Notes under the pieces: model-generated
The model's database searches: none
Told to the model about the DNA's origin: nothing
The model's input: only the letters and a program-made list of their open reading frames with translations
Shown: positions 18,083 to 27,322 of the stretch, one piece after another
Position numbering within the stretch: the stretch's first letter is position 1
Layout of the letters: every line of letters begins with the position of its first letter
Position numbers and translations under genes: made by a program
Assembly: GCA_016788045.1 (NCBI GenBank)
Contig: JAEUTG010000044.1
Location: 62,001-126,000 of the forward strand
Direction of reading: 5' to 3'
Source of the DNA: Bacteroidales bacterium
GTDB lineage: Bacteria > Bacteroidota > Bacteroidia > Bacteroidales > Lentimicrobiaceae
DNA length: 64,000 nucleotides

Positions 18083-19543
18083 TTACTTAAAGATTTGAAA
18101 TAATTCATCCATACTTTTCTTTAAACTTTCCGAGGTTCTGTTCCAGTTCTCCAAAGCCTGGTCAATATTGATTCTGCCAAAGCTGGTATCAACATTACTT
18201 ACGTATTGAGCAATGTTTAAACTGGCTCTGTTTTCAAGGATTTCCTCCACTCTTAATACCTTGCTAAAACCGGCTTCATCCTTAAAGGCTTGATAGGCTT
18301 GATGTATTCTTTCAATATGAGATCGCTCCAGAAATCCAATGTTCTTGTCTTGTTTGACCTCTTTCACCGCATTAATGATCAACACTTTGCCTTTTTTACC
18401 ATTTTCCTTGTTGGTTTTGGTTATCAGCAAACACGCCTCCATCGGTGAGTTGTAAAACAGGTTTGGGCCGAGCCCTATCACACATTCCACAAAATCATTT
18501 TCAATCATTTTCCGGCGCATATCGGCTTCCGCATCACGAAACAAAATACCATGCGGCCAAAGCGAAATGGAACGCCCGTTTTGCTCATTCAGGCTTTTGT
18601 GCATATGCTGCTGAAAGGCGTAATCGGCGCATCCCTGAGGCGGTGTGCCCCAGATATTTCGTCCGTAAGGGTCTTTTTCAAAACTTTTACGGTCCCAGGC
18701 CTTGATGGAGTAAGGCGGGTTAGCCAGAATCACATTAAACCTTTTAAGTTCGTCGTTTTCAATAAAAGCAGGTTGGGCAAGGGTATCGCCGCGTACAATA
18801 CTAAACTCCTCAATGCCGTGCATAAACATATTCATGCGGGCCATGGCAGAAGTGAGCAGGTTTATTTCCTGTCCATACAATTTTAGAGTGCGGTATTCTT
18901 TGCCTTCTTCTTTTAAATGCAGGGCACAATTCAGCAACAAACCACCTGAGCCGCAGGTGGGGTCATACACACTTTCACCTGGTTGCGGGTCCATTATCAT
19001 GGTCATCAGCTTTACCACGGTACGGTTGGTATAAAATTCGGCTGCAGTGTGTCCGCTGTCATCGGCAAATTTCTTAATCAGGTATTCGTAGGCATTGCCC
19101 AACTGATCGTCTGGCACATTTGCCAGGTTGAGTTTAAATTGCGAATAATGCTCAATCAGGTTGTTCAGTATTTCATCTGAAAGACGGTCCTTGTTGGTCC
19201 AGCTCGCATCACCAAAAATGCCGAACAAGGTTTCCGGGTTGGCTTTTTCGATGGCACGCATGGCTTCCTGTAAGGCCATTCCCACATTGGTGGTCGTTGC
19301 ACGCACATCCCTCCAATGCGCTCCTCCCGGAATCTGGAAATGATGGTTTTCGGCAAAAGAGGCATATTCCAGGTCGTTATCGCTTTCAGCCAGCGCCGTT
19401 TCAAATTCTTCGTCATACACGTCGCAGATGCGCTTGAAAAAGAGCAGGGGAAAGATATATTGTTTGTAATCTCCGGCATCAATCGTGCCACGCAGAGCAG
19501 TGGCGGCTCCCCAGAGATATTTTTCGAGTTCTAGTTGGGTCAT
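18083..19543 (-). CDS. hsdM: Type I restriction-modification methyltransferase subunit M
   Basis: A 486-residue N6-adenine methyltransferase. The N-terminal HsdM_N region is clear (FPLLFFKRICDVYDEEFE). The SAM-binding motif I is VYDPTCGSGGLLL and the catalytic motif IV is ILANPPYSI. The length is normal. Its ATG overlaps the stop codon of hipT by four bases (19540-19543, ATGA), so translation is probably coupled to that of the toxin gene. It shares clear similarity with the second HsdM at 24.7-26.2 kb, indicating two related but separate MTases. Confidence 0.97.
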   Translation of the reverse strand: MTQLELEKYLWGAATALRGTIDAGDYKQYIFPLLFFKRICDVYDEEFETALAESDNDLEYASFAENHHFQIPGGAHWRDVRATTTNVGMALQEAMRAIEKANPETLFGIFGDASWTNKDRLSDEILNNLIEHYSQFKLNLANVPDDQLGNAYEYLIKKFADDSGHTAAEFYTNRTVVKLMTMIMDPQPGESVYDPTCGSGGLLLNCALHLKEEGKEYRTLKLYGQEINLLTSAMARMNMFMHGIEEFSIVRGDTLAQPAFIENDELKRFNVILANPPYSIKAWDRKSFEKDPYGRNIWGTPPQGCADYAFQQHMHKSLNEQNGRSISLWPHGILFRDAEADMRRKMIENDFVECVIGLGPNLFYNSPMEACLLITKTNKENGKKGKVLIINAVKEVKQDKNIGFLERSHIERIHQAYQAFKDEAGFSKVLRVEEILENRASLNIAQYVSNVDTSFGRINIDQALENWNRTSESLKKSMDELFQIFK

Positions 19544-20484
19544 TCTGTGAAAAGTCTTACACGTTGAGAGATGAATTCTATATTTGCTTTTTGCCGGTCT
19601 GTTTCCAGAAAGGAATTTTCTATCAATTGAGTAGCCTCAGGCATCCATTTCGTAAGTTTTTTATATACTCCATTGATTTGTTTATCATTAAGTTTTAAAA
19701 CATCACCAAAGCGGTCGAAATATACTTTTTTGAAGTTTTCCTTTTTACCACCCAGCAACAAGGCCATATCCTCTTTATCATCCGGTAATATCATTTTTGC
19801 GTTTAAAAGGTCGTAGAAAGGCGAAAGCACCCAACCCATATCCGAAAGCAGCATGGAATAGTTTTTCAGGTGCATATCGTTGTTCCCGATGATATAATTG
19901 AATACCGTGGATTCAAAAAAGCGAAGCTTGTCAAACAAGGTGTTCACAGATAACTCGCCGATTTTTTTTCCAAGCGTTTCCATTGTGCCTTTGTATTTAT
20001 CTTCCAGTTCAAGGATTTGCAAAAAATCAATCATGTGATTTTTGGATCCATCCGGGTTTCGGTCAATTCGTCTGGTGATGAAACACAATTCCCCGGATTC
20101 CAAACGAATCATGTTGACCGGCACAATGCTAATCTTGAATAATTCAGCCAACTTCATAGATAGATGCTCGTTCTCGGGCATCTGTGGGTAATCAGCATTC
20201 TGTGGTTTTAAAATGAAATGTCCTGCTAAAGCATCCATTACGGTTAAACGCCTATGGTGTCCTTTACCCAATTCATTTTTTATCCATCCCAAAGACAATT
20301 TTGGTTGAACTCCCGGAACTGTTATAGATAACTCTGCCGCGTCTTTCGCCAATTTTTCCATTTCTGATAACCGATAAGGCAGAACCGGTGCCTGTGTGGT
20401 TCCGAAGAACGCTTTGATGCACTTTGGGTGATAGTCAACCTGATCTTCATCCAGCTTTTTATAACAATACAGGCATCTACTCAT
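19540..20484 (-). CDS. hipT: HipT-like serine/threonine kinase toxin
   Basis: A 314-residue HipA-fold kinase without the N-subdomain-1, which is encoded separately by the preceding gene. The N-terminus has a small Cys-rich element (C4, C7, H19, C22). The glycine-rich loop region reads ELSITVPGVQPKLSL with an S53-I54-T55 stretch in the place of the SIS autophosphorylation motif of HipT. The catalytic loop is IGNNDMHLKNYS (D203) and the metal-binding aspartate is in PFYDLLNA (D225). HipT of E. coli O127 phosphorylates tryptophanyl-tRNA synthetase; the target here is unknown. It overlaps both neighbours (hipS by 8 bp, hsdM by 4 bp). Confidence 0.85.
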   Translation of the reverse strand: MSRCLYCYKKLDEDQVDYHPKCIKAFFGTTQAPVLPYRLSEMEKLAKDAAELSITVPGVQPKLSLGWIKNELGKGHHRRLTVMDALAGHFILKPQNADYPQMPENEHLSMKLAELFKISIVPVNMIRLESGELCFITRRIDRNPDGSKNHMIDFLQILELEDKYKGTMETLGKKIGELSVNTLFDKLRFFESTVFNYIIGNNDMHLKNYSMLLSDMGWVLSPFYDLLNAKMILPDDKEDMALLLGGKKENFKKVYFDRFGDVLKLNDKQINGVYKKLTKWMPEATQLIENSFLETDRQKANIEFISQRVRLFTE

Positions 20485-20821
20485 CTGCTTTAGTATTTAC
20501 AGGATGAACACTTACCGCACCGATGGCATTTTGACAACAGGCAAGAAGAAGCCCCATACGATCATCCTTGTTGATTCTCCAGCTTTGAGCTGCAATATTC
20601 AAGAGCCATCCCTCAGGAATCAGACCATCGAAAAACGGGAACAGTCTTTTGCTTCTGTATGGCCTTTGGGTTACAGGCATCTGAAATGTGACGAATTGGT
20701 CAGGGTAAGCCTTTGCATAGTTATCATCATATACAAACACATACTCTCCATTATCTTCTTCAGATAAAAGACCAGCCTGTATGTTATTGTATTTCACTAT
20801 TCCTTGTCGCATTGTTCTCAT
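20477..20821 (-). CDS. hipS: HipS-like protein (HipA N-subdomain 1)
   Basis: A 114-residue stand-alone version of the HipA N-terminal subdomain: GIVKYNNIQAGLLSEEDNGEYVFVYDD, then SKRLFPFFDGLIPEGWLL, then DDRMGLLLACCQNAIGAVSV. These are the standard HipA_N couplings (FFxGLLPEG; DxFxLLxxxGxDxxGAV). In HipBST systems this small protein acts as the antitoxin that neutralises HipT. It overlaps hipB upstream by 38 bp and hipT downstream by 8 bp. A shorter start at 20812 (MRQGIVKY) is possible. Confidence 0.85.
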   Translation of the reverse strand: MRTMRQGIVKYNNIQAGLLSEEDNGEYVFVYDDNYAKAYPDQFVTFQMPVTQRPYRSKRLFPFFDGLIPEGWLLNIAAQSWRINKDDRMGLLLACCQNAIGAVSVHPVNTKADE

Positions 20822-21008
20822 TTATCGGACCTAAAACATGACCAAACATAAGCAGTACCTGATTAACCTTTGACAAACTAAGGTTTTCTTTGCCTTGTTC
20901 AATCTTTCTGATAACTGTAAGGGCAACCCCTGCTTTTTCCGCAAATTCTTCTTGTGTCAGACCCAATTGTTTTCGTTTGGCCTTTACAAAGTTGGCTAAT
21001 TCTTTCAT
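20784..21008 (-). CDS. hipB: HipB-like XRE-family regulator
   Basis: A 74-residue Cro/C1-type helix-turn-helix protein: MKELANFVKAKRKQLGLTQ, EEFAEKAGVALTVIRKIEQG, LSLSKVNQVLLMFGHVL. In HipBST modules HipB autoregulates the operon and boosts neutralisation. The start at 21008 is chosen because it gives the normal family N-terminus; a longer frame from 21065 would run through the promoter and operator. Confidence 0.88.
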   Translation of the reverse strand: MKELANFVKAKRKQLGLTQEEFAEKAGVALTVIRKIEQGKENLSLSKVNQVLLMFGHVLGPINENNATRNSEIQ

Positions 21009-21026
21009 TCTATATGCTTTTGAATA

Positions 21027-21070
21027 CAAAGATAGTACAATTCTTCGTTTTATATGCATATTCATATAAA
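21027..21070 (-). promoter_or_regulatory. Probable hipB promoter and operator
   Basis: On the minus strand a -7 element TATCTTTG (plus-strand CAAAGATA, 21027-21034) lies 19 bp upstream of the hipB ATG. An inverted repeat with perfect 8-bp arms TTTATATG (21049-21056) and CATATAAA (21063-21070), 6-bp spacer, covers the expected -33 region, where no TTTG box is seen. This is the right place for HipB to bind and repress. It is placed by inspection only. Confidence 0.6.
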
Positions 21071-21226
21071 AATGTTGAATTCATGGAATTTATATTCTTT
21101 TGCATATATTTTACCTGGAATTCAAACACTCATTCCATGCAAATTTCAGAACTGTAAATTTTTTCATTCGTCTTTCCACGCAGTGCAGTGGATGCACCCA
21201 AGAGTAATTTTTCGATTTTTTTCGGG

Positions 21227-24200
21227 TTATTCTGTCTCTTTGGCCTTGTTTTTCCAATCATTAATTCTTTCAATACAGGACTTCAAATCATCCCGAACTT
21301 CGTATACCCAGAAACGCTTCACATCCCAACCCAATTCTATCAAGCGTTTATTCCGGATTTTATCCCGACGCATCAATTCTCCGTCCCAACTTCGGTGGTA
21401 TGATTCTCCATCTACCTCAATATCGAGCATTCTCCCATTTTCAAACAGGGCCAAATCGAGGCTATACTTGTCAACCTTATATTGGGGAACAGTTTTAATC
21501 CCGTTTTTGTATAAAGCTTCATACAATACTTTTTCCCAGTTTGAGACTATGTCAGTACCTGAAACTTTTGGGAACCTGGGCCCAAGGTCAATGTTTATGT
21601 TTTGCTGTGCGTTATCCCTGTTATTATGAATGGTTTTTACATGATCTGCAAATTGGGAGAAGTGTTTGATACTTGAATTAAAACAGGCTGACTGGTCACC
21701 AACAATTATAAGTGCAGCCCGCGCTCGGGTAATTGCCACATTAAACAGATTTACTGTTTTACTAAGAAATACCTCTGAACCGCTTCCAAGGCCATCAGAA
21801 ACAACGGTTGAGAATATCATTACATCTCTTTCATCACCCTGAAATTTATGCACCGTATCAACCAGAAAATCTCGATTGACTAAACGGTCACTTAAATGAG
21901 TATCAGCTAAAACCATATCCATAATCCGATTGGCCTGAGCCCTGAATGGTGATACCACACCAATGGAGCCCTTATACCCGGTTTCAACCAATCTTTTTAA
22001 TTCTTCTACAACCTTTTTCGCTTCTTTTTCATTTAAAGAACCACCCGCTGTAGGTTTAACAACATTTCCCCGGACATCAATCCATCGAATGGCCGGTTCA
22101 TTGGGAATTGATTTAAGCTTGTCGTAATTTGTGGCTACTCTCAGTGTACCGTCGTAAAAATATTTATTTGAATAACTGATGATATCGGCATGAGAGCGAT
22201 GATGATCCCTCAACTGAACAATGTCATTATTCCCGCATAGAGAAGCCGCTAGTCTGAAAAGGGAGGATGAGGCATAACTCCAGACCATAAAATCATCAGT
22301 CAATTCAAATTTCTCAATAAGCTTATTATCCTGATTCTTATTAATTGTTGTGATGTGGGTTAATTGCTTATCATCGCCAATAATCACGGCCCGTTTTGCG
22401 CGATATAGCAAGGGAATGGCGGAGGCTATATCGCATTGACTTGCTTCGTCAATAATTACCAAATCAAAAAAACAAGGTTCAAATGGCACTTTGCTCCGAA
22501 CAGAGAGCGATGTCACTGCCCAGCATGACAGAATCTTTGTAATTTGGGGAAGTAATTTGTAATACTTTGCCCAAACCGATTTATCCGTTTTCTGATTATC
22601 CTTGTCTGCCTGAATAATAAGGTCCAGAACTGTGATATAATCACCTATTAACTTCCTTTCTTCACGGGAGATTCTGCCGGGAAGCAGTTGAAGCCATAAA
22701 TTCCAGAGTTTGTTTGAATTTTCACTTATCTGCTCAACAAGGCTATTCTCTTCAATTGATAATTCATAGATTGATTTTTGATTTTGAAGTCGGGTAAGTT
22801 TATCCTTATAATCCTTGATCTTTAAAATTTCAATTAAGCGTTTATTACAGGAATTTAAAAAGCTGTTGGATTGTTCTGGCAATTTTTCAAGATCAAATTG
22901 CTTTGGCATCTCAATGAATAAGGGCTTAACTGGGTCACGGTTCTGTTCAAGGAAATCAAGCAATCGATTATATCTTGGCCTTTTTGTAAACACCCAAAAT
23001 GCCTTTTCAATTACACCAAGATTTTTACGAATAGCCTGATTAATACTCATCTTTAACCCGTTAACCAGGATTTGGGCCCTTTCGATATCAGTATTCGTAA
23101 CCTGGTACATATCTTTAAATAGCTCTTCTCCGAATTGTTCCCGAAGGCTTTCAACTTCCTGCTCAGCTAAATCAACCTGATTTCTCAGATCTATACCCTG
23201 TTTCTGCCTTTCCAGAATTTTACCAACCTGGACGATCAATGATTTATGAAGTTCGTTAACTGTCTCAAAATTCCTTTCATCCGCTTCTGAAATTTTGGAT
23301 GAAATCATCCCTGTTAAGTATTGCGACAACTCATCCTGTTTTTCACTATTCCCTAACCTCAGCATAACAGGTCTGTTGCTTAAGCCATTAACGCGGGCAA
23401 GTACTACATCAACCGCTTTGTTATTTCGGGAAGCAAATAGAACTTTCAGACCTTGATGTACAGCATTTACAACCAAATTTGATACAACCTGTGATTTCCC
23501 TGTACCTGGCGGGCCGGTTACAACGGTTAACTCGTTATGTAGTCCTTTCAAAATGGCTTCACGTTGCTCTTCATTCATTGGGAGTGGTTCAATGAGAACC
23601 TTTTCCGGAGTGCTGGTTTCTGCAATCTTTTGATTGATGAGTTTTCCAAGAATTGAGTTTGTATAATTGCTTTCATCAATCTTTGTCAGATCATTTAACT
23701 CCTTTTCAAGTCCAACCGTATATTTAGACCTTTCGGTCAGAAATACAGCACAAACATTATATATTCCTTTGTTAACCGATTGACTGAGATCCACTTCTGA
23801 AAGTTTATCCGGTTCCAGATTGTCTATCCACTTCCATTTGGGTCTGATTTCTTTTAACCTGAGCGCAATTTCTTCTATCGCCGGGACATCAATGGAATCC
23901 AATCCCAACTCTTCATTCAGTTGTATTATATCTTGTAAAACTTCATTAGAAGAAGATCCCTCATTTACTTTTGAAGCATCCGCATTAATATATGGTGATT
24001 CTTCAGTCAGAGAAATTTCCCCCTTTAAAAACAAATCGGTATCAATTTTCTGGATTAAAACGGGCATTACTTTAAAATAGGATCCACCGTTTTTACCTCT
24101 GAATTCTTCCAATTGAACCGGATATCCGATACATACATTTAATCCCTGTCTTTCCTTTCTTAATTTTTGTGCCAGATATGAAATCTTATTCTGATCAAGT

Positions 24201-24571
24201 GTCATTGGATTTTGTTCATCGATCAAACCGGGCACCTGGATGTAGTTTGTGTTACCATAATAGCTTGATGCATATTCGCTTATTCCATTATCGAGGTCTT
24301 TCGAAATGCACTCTAAGTAATAACTGGAAAGTCTGCTTAAGGGGGTATTCTTTTTCAAGGGCAATTCAGCCGGCGAATAAAGATTAGCCGATTCGCTATT
24401 TACCAGACTCCACTGGTAATTGTTGTTTTGTACTACCCTCCCTTTCAATTTCCTATAAAGGATCGAATTGATCTCAGTTACCGACAATCCTTTTATACTC
24501 AAAGCAATTTCCTTTGCTTTGAGTGGTTTCCCCTGCTTAAGAATTTCTAAAATCTGATCTTCTGAAGTCAT
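21227..24571 (-). CDS. UPF1-like SF1 helicase with winged helix and Vsr/DUF559-type nuclease
   Basis: A 1114-residue multi-domain protein. Residues 1-57 form a winged-helix-like segment (ILEILKQGKPLKAKEIALS). The SF1 helicase core has Walker A TVVTGPPGTGKSQ (~349-361), motif II LVIIDEASQCD, motif III GDDKQL, a Q-x-x-R-S-H-like motif (LRDHHRSHADI) and motif VI VAITRARAALIIVGD. A coiled-coil insertion lies between. The final ~100 residues carry SLDLALFENGRMLDIEVDG and RRDKIRNKRLIELGW, the pattern of DUF559/MTES_1575/Vsr-like nucleases. It probably unwinds and cuts nucleic acid; similar AAA_11/AAA_12-nuclease fusions occur in defence islands. It lies between hsdM2 and hipBST. Confidence 0.82.
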   Translation of the reverse strand: MTSEDQILEILKQGKPLKAKEIALSIKGLSVTEINSILYRKLKGRVVQNNNYQWSLVNSESANLYSPAELPLKKNTPLSRLSSYYLECISKDLDNGISEYASSYYGNTNYIQVPGLIDEQNPMTLDQNKISYLAQKLRKERQGLNVCIGYPVQLEEFRGKNGGSYFKVMPVLIQKIDTDLFLKGEISLTEESPYINADASKVNEGSSSNEVLQDIIQLNEELGLDSIDVPAIEEIALRLKEIRPKWKWIDNLEPDKLSEVDLSQSVNKGIYNVCAVFLTERSKYTVGLEKELNDLTKIDESNYTNSILGKLINQKIAETSTPEKVLIEPLPMNEEQREAILKGLHNELTVVTGPPGTGKSQVVSNLVVNAVHQGLKVLFASRNNKAVDVVLARVNGLSNRPVMLRLGNSEKQDELSQYLTGMISSKISEADERNFETVNELHKSLIVQVGKILERQKQGIDLRNQVDLAEQEVESLREQFGEELFKDMYQVTNTDIERAQILVNGLKMSINQAIRKNLGVIEKAFWVFTKRPRYNRLLDFLEQNRDPVKPLFIEMPKQFDLEKLPEQSNSFLNSCNKRLIEILKIKDYKDKLTRLQNQKSIYELSIEENSLVEQISENSNKLWNLWLQLLPGRISREERKLIGDYITVLDLIIQADKDNQKTDKSVWAKYYKLLPQITKILSCWAVTSLSVRSKVPFEPCFFDLVIIDEASQCDIASAIPLLYRAKRAVIIGDDKQLTHITTINKNQDNKLIEKFELTDDFMVWSYASSSLFRLAASLCGNNDIVQLRDHHRSHADIISYSNKYFYDGTLRVATNYDKLKSIPNEPAIRWIDVRGNVVKPTAGGSLNEKEAKKVVEELKRLVETGYKGSIGVVSPFRAQANRIMDMVLADTHLSDRLVNRDFLVDTVHKFQGDERDVMIFSTVVSDGLGSGSEVFLSKTVNLFNVAITRARAALIIVGDQSACFNSSIKHFSQFADHVKTIHNNRDNAQQNINIDLGPRFPKVSGTDIVSNWEKVLYEALYKNGIKTVPQYKVDKYSLDLALFENGRMLDIEVDGESYHRSWDGELMRRDKIRNKRLIELGWDVKRFWVYEVRDDLKSCIERINDWKNKAKETE

Positions 24572-24673
24572 AAAATACAGTTAAAGCTAAAATGACAAAA
24601 CTAAAACAGGTTAAATTGATTCATCAAATCATCAACTTTGCTTCTCTGACTGTCATTGTTGCAAATCAGGTCA

Positions 24674-26155
24674 TTACATAAAGTTTTTTAAAATGTTTTT
24701 AAATTTTTCTTCCGCTTCCAGACTTTCATTCCAGGCATTTTTCAGATCAGCCAATGCTTCTTCAACCGAAGGCAGATTATCTTCGATTACTTTCTCCACA
24801 TAAAGCGGAATATTCAGGTTATAATCATTTTCCTTTAAATCATCAATCACGGAAACCTTCACAAAGTTCTCAACGTCCCTGAATTCCTGATACCATTGAT
24901 AGATCTGCTGCACATGAACTTTTTCCAGAAAATTCTGTGCCCTTCCGATGCGAATCTGGTTTGAGGCATCGATGAAGAGTACTTTCCCTTTTTTGTCCGA
25001 TGCTTTGTTTTGTTTAAATACCATGACACAAGCAGCCAACTGGGTGCCGTAAAAAATATTGGGACCAAGACCAATCACTGCTTCCAGCAGGTCCTGTTTT
25101 AAGAGTTCTTCGCGAATCCGACCTTCTGCCCCTTTCCGGAACAAGGCGCCATGCGGCAATACAACCGTCATCCGGCCGGTGCTGTTCATTGACTTAATCA
25201 TATGCTGCACCCAGGCCATATCGCCATTGCTTTGGGGAGGTACTCCGGCGATGTTCCTTCCATAGGGATCTTTGGCCCAGTTTTCAGCGCCCCAATCCTG
25301 AAGGGAGAAAGGCGGATTGGCAATGACACAATCGAAGGTTCTTAAGCCATCGGCTTCAAAAAATGCCGGATTCCGCAGGGTGTCCCCACGGGCAATCTGA
25401 AAATCTTCAATCCCGTGCAGAAACATATTCATGCGCGCAATGGAGCTGGATGTAAGGTTCTTCTCCTGTCCGAACAATTGCAGGGTCCTGAAGTCTTCAT
25501 TGTTCTCTTGGAGATGATGAACACACTCCAACAACATTCCGCCGGTACCGCAAGCTGGGTCATAGATGGTTTCACCCTCATGCGGGTCGAGTATCAAACC
25601 CAGCAGGTGCACCACAGAACGGGGGGTGTAGAATTCACCCGCTTTTTTATTGGTTAAATCAGCAAAGTGCTTAATCAGGTACTCGTAGGAATTTCCCAAT
25701 AAATCAGAGTCAACCTTGCTGTTACAAAGATCGTATTGAGAGAAGTGCTCAATTAAATCATTCAACAAACGATCAGAGAGTTTATTCTTATTGCTCCATT
25801 GGGCATCACCAAAAATTCCATACAGAAATTGCTGATTGGCTTGTTCGATTCCTCTCAATGCTTTTTCAATAGCCAAACCAACATTCGTAGTTGTTTCTCT
25901 TACATCTTTCCAATGACAACCTGTTGGAATTTCAAAGCGGTGGAACTCAGGCAGTCTGGCATATTCCGTATCTCCATCAGATTCTTCCAATGCAAATCTG
26001 AATTCCTCATCATACACATCCGAAATCCGTTTAAAGAACAGAAGAGGGAAAATATATACTTTGAAGTCAGAAGCATCCACCGGCCCTTTCAAAATCCAGG
26101 CAGCCCTGGAAAGGTACTGTTCAAGCTGTGATTGTGTTATTTTCAGATAATTCAT
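24674..26155 (-). CDS. hsdM: Second type I-like N6-adenine DNA methyltransferase
   Basis: A 493-residue HsdM paralogue starting at ATG 26155, chosen by alignment with the other HsdM (QLEQYLSRAAWILKG against ELEKYLWGAATALRG); a start at 26191 is possible. It has motif I IYDPACGTGGMLLE, motif IV VIANPPFSL and the FPLLFFKRISDVYDEEF N-domain. No second hsdS or hsdR adjoins it: the next gene is the helicase-nuclease. It may share HsdS with the first system, use an S subunit elsewhere, or form a methylase/helicase pair. It is the first gene of the minus-strand cluster. Confidence 0.92.
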   Translation of the reverse strand: MNYLKITQSQLEQYLSRAAWILKGPVDASDFKVYIFPLLFFKRISDVYDEEFRFALEESDGDTEYARLPEFHRFEIPTGCHWKDVRETTTNVGLAIEKALRGIEQANQQFLYGIFGDAQWSNKNKLSDRLLNDLIEHFSQYDLCNSKVDSDLLGNSYEYLIKHFADLTNKKAGEFYTPRSVVHLLGLILDPHEGETIYDPACGTGGMLLECVHHLQENNEDFRTLQLFGQEKNLTSSSIARMNMFLHGIEDFQIARGDTLRNPAFFEADGLRTFDCVIANPPFSLQDWGAENWAKDPYGRNIAGVPPQSNGDMAWVQHMIKSMNSTGRMTVVLPHGALFRKGAEGRIREELLKQDLLEAVIGLGPNIFYGTQLAACVMVFKQNKASDKKGKVLFIDASNQIRIGRAQNFLEKVHVQQIYQWYQEFRDVENFVKVSVIDDLKENDYNLNIPLYVEKVIEDNLPSVEEALADLKNAWNESLEAEEKFKNILKNFM

Positions 26156-27322
26156 TTTAAAGGTAAGTTCAACATATAGCCGTCGCATCAACGGGCTGGT
26201 TTTTGTTTACCGGTTTCACCTGGCTCATTAAATAATAATGCGTTTCCCAGAAGAAAATCATTCGTTTTGAGTTACATCACGCATTTTCACTTCTGACAGG
26301 CATCATGCAACATTTATGAATATACAAACCTACTAATACTGCGTTAAAATTACACTATAAACGGGTTTTAAAATTCATTTTGTTAGTGAGATTTGCCCTT
26401 GAAGACAGAAAATCATTTCAACAAGAAAGTTACCTTAGGAATAATTGAACAGGACATACTTTGAGGTGGTATTTATAACCTCTCGCCGGTCAGTTAAAAG
26501 TCGTCAAAAGGGACTTTAAAGTTATTCTCTCAATCCTTAATCGTTATTGTACCTTGTATAAGTAAATTATTTCAAACCTCTTATTGTAATTCGCTATTAT
26601 ACAATGTGTTAATAATGAGTGGTGCAAAAAAACACGTTATTTTAGCACTTAAAACATGCAAAAAGTTTACGCTAAGTTTACGCTAAGTTTACGCTAGTGC
26701 TCAATTTCCCGGTTGAAATTTTATTTTACAGGGAAAAAGTTTACGCTAAGTGCATGAACAATACCAGAATTTTAATCCATTTCATGAAATGTTATGAATA
26801 ATCCATTTCCCGATGGCTAAATATGGTAATACTAAGTATTTAAATTCTTCATAGGGCTTAAAACTTATAAATTGGGTTTTGAATCATTGACTCTTTTCAA
26901 AATAATTGAGAAATTTCGCTGGTATAAAATAATTTGTGGTGATGTGATGTTTGAGTGAATACAGAAAATACATAAGAAAGTCTCAATTGCTTTGTATATT
27001 CACTGTCGTCCGTTCAAATTATGAGTTTCTTTGCTAACGCTTAGAATGACTATTATCTGCATGGGTTCTTGGAATACGGGGGCTTGTCATTCTGAGTCCC
27101 GCACCTGCTGGAAAGCGAAGTGAAAAACCGACCAAAGGTAGTTCATCAAATGCAATCTCATAAGCAATTACTGTATTTACCTGACAACAGTGTTATTCAT
27201 TTCAGAATTTCAATATTGTAAGCAGATTTTTAAGTAATTTGAAACCCCTTTTCAGGCCTGTTACATTTTCCGATAATGGGATGTATGTTATAGGATTGAT
27301 TAAAAATTATCCCTATACCGAA
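26156..27322. other. AT-rich divergent intergenic region
   Basis: About 1.1 kb between the divergently transcribed defence cluster and the sigma-factor gene, clearly richer in A/T than either side and without a credible gene. A possible minus-strand -7 box TAGGTTTG (plus CAAACCTA, 26325-26332) may serve hsdM2, but has no matching -33 box. It contains four 11-bp direct repeats (see 26663-26747). It may be a junction between two parts of the island. Confidence 0.55.
26663..26747. repeat. Iteron-like 11-bp direct repeats
   Basis: AAGTTTACGCT occurs three times head to tail at 26663-26673, 26674-26684 and 26685-26695, and once more at 26737-26747. The 11-bp period places each copy on the same face of the helix, as for binding sites of a multimeric protein. 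Inverted CATGCA (26656-26661) and TGCATG (26751-26756) flank the block. It could be an operator, an attachment accessory site or a replication-iteron remnant. Confidence 0.75.

Noticed and set aside
21054..21629. 191-codon plus-strand frame antisense to the helicase-nuclease end
   Set aside because: It is antisense to a strongly supported coding region and has no family features.
26663..26747. CRISPR-like reading of the 11-bp repeats
   Set aside because: Repeats are far too short and contiguous without spacers; iteron-like sites are the better description.
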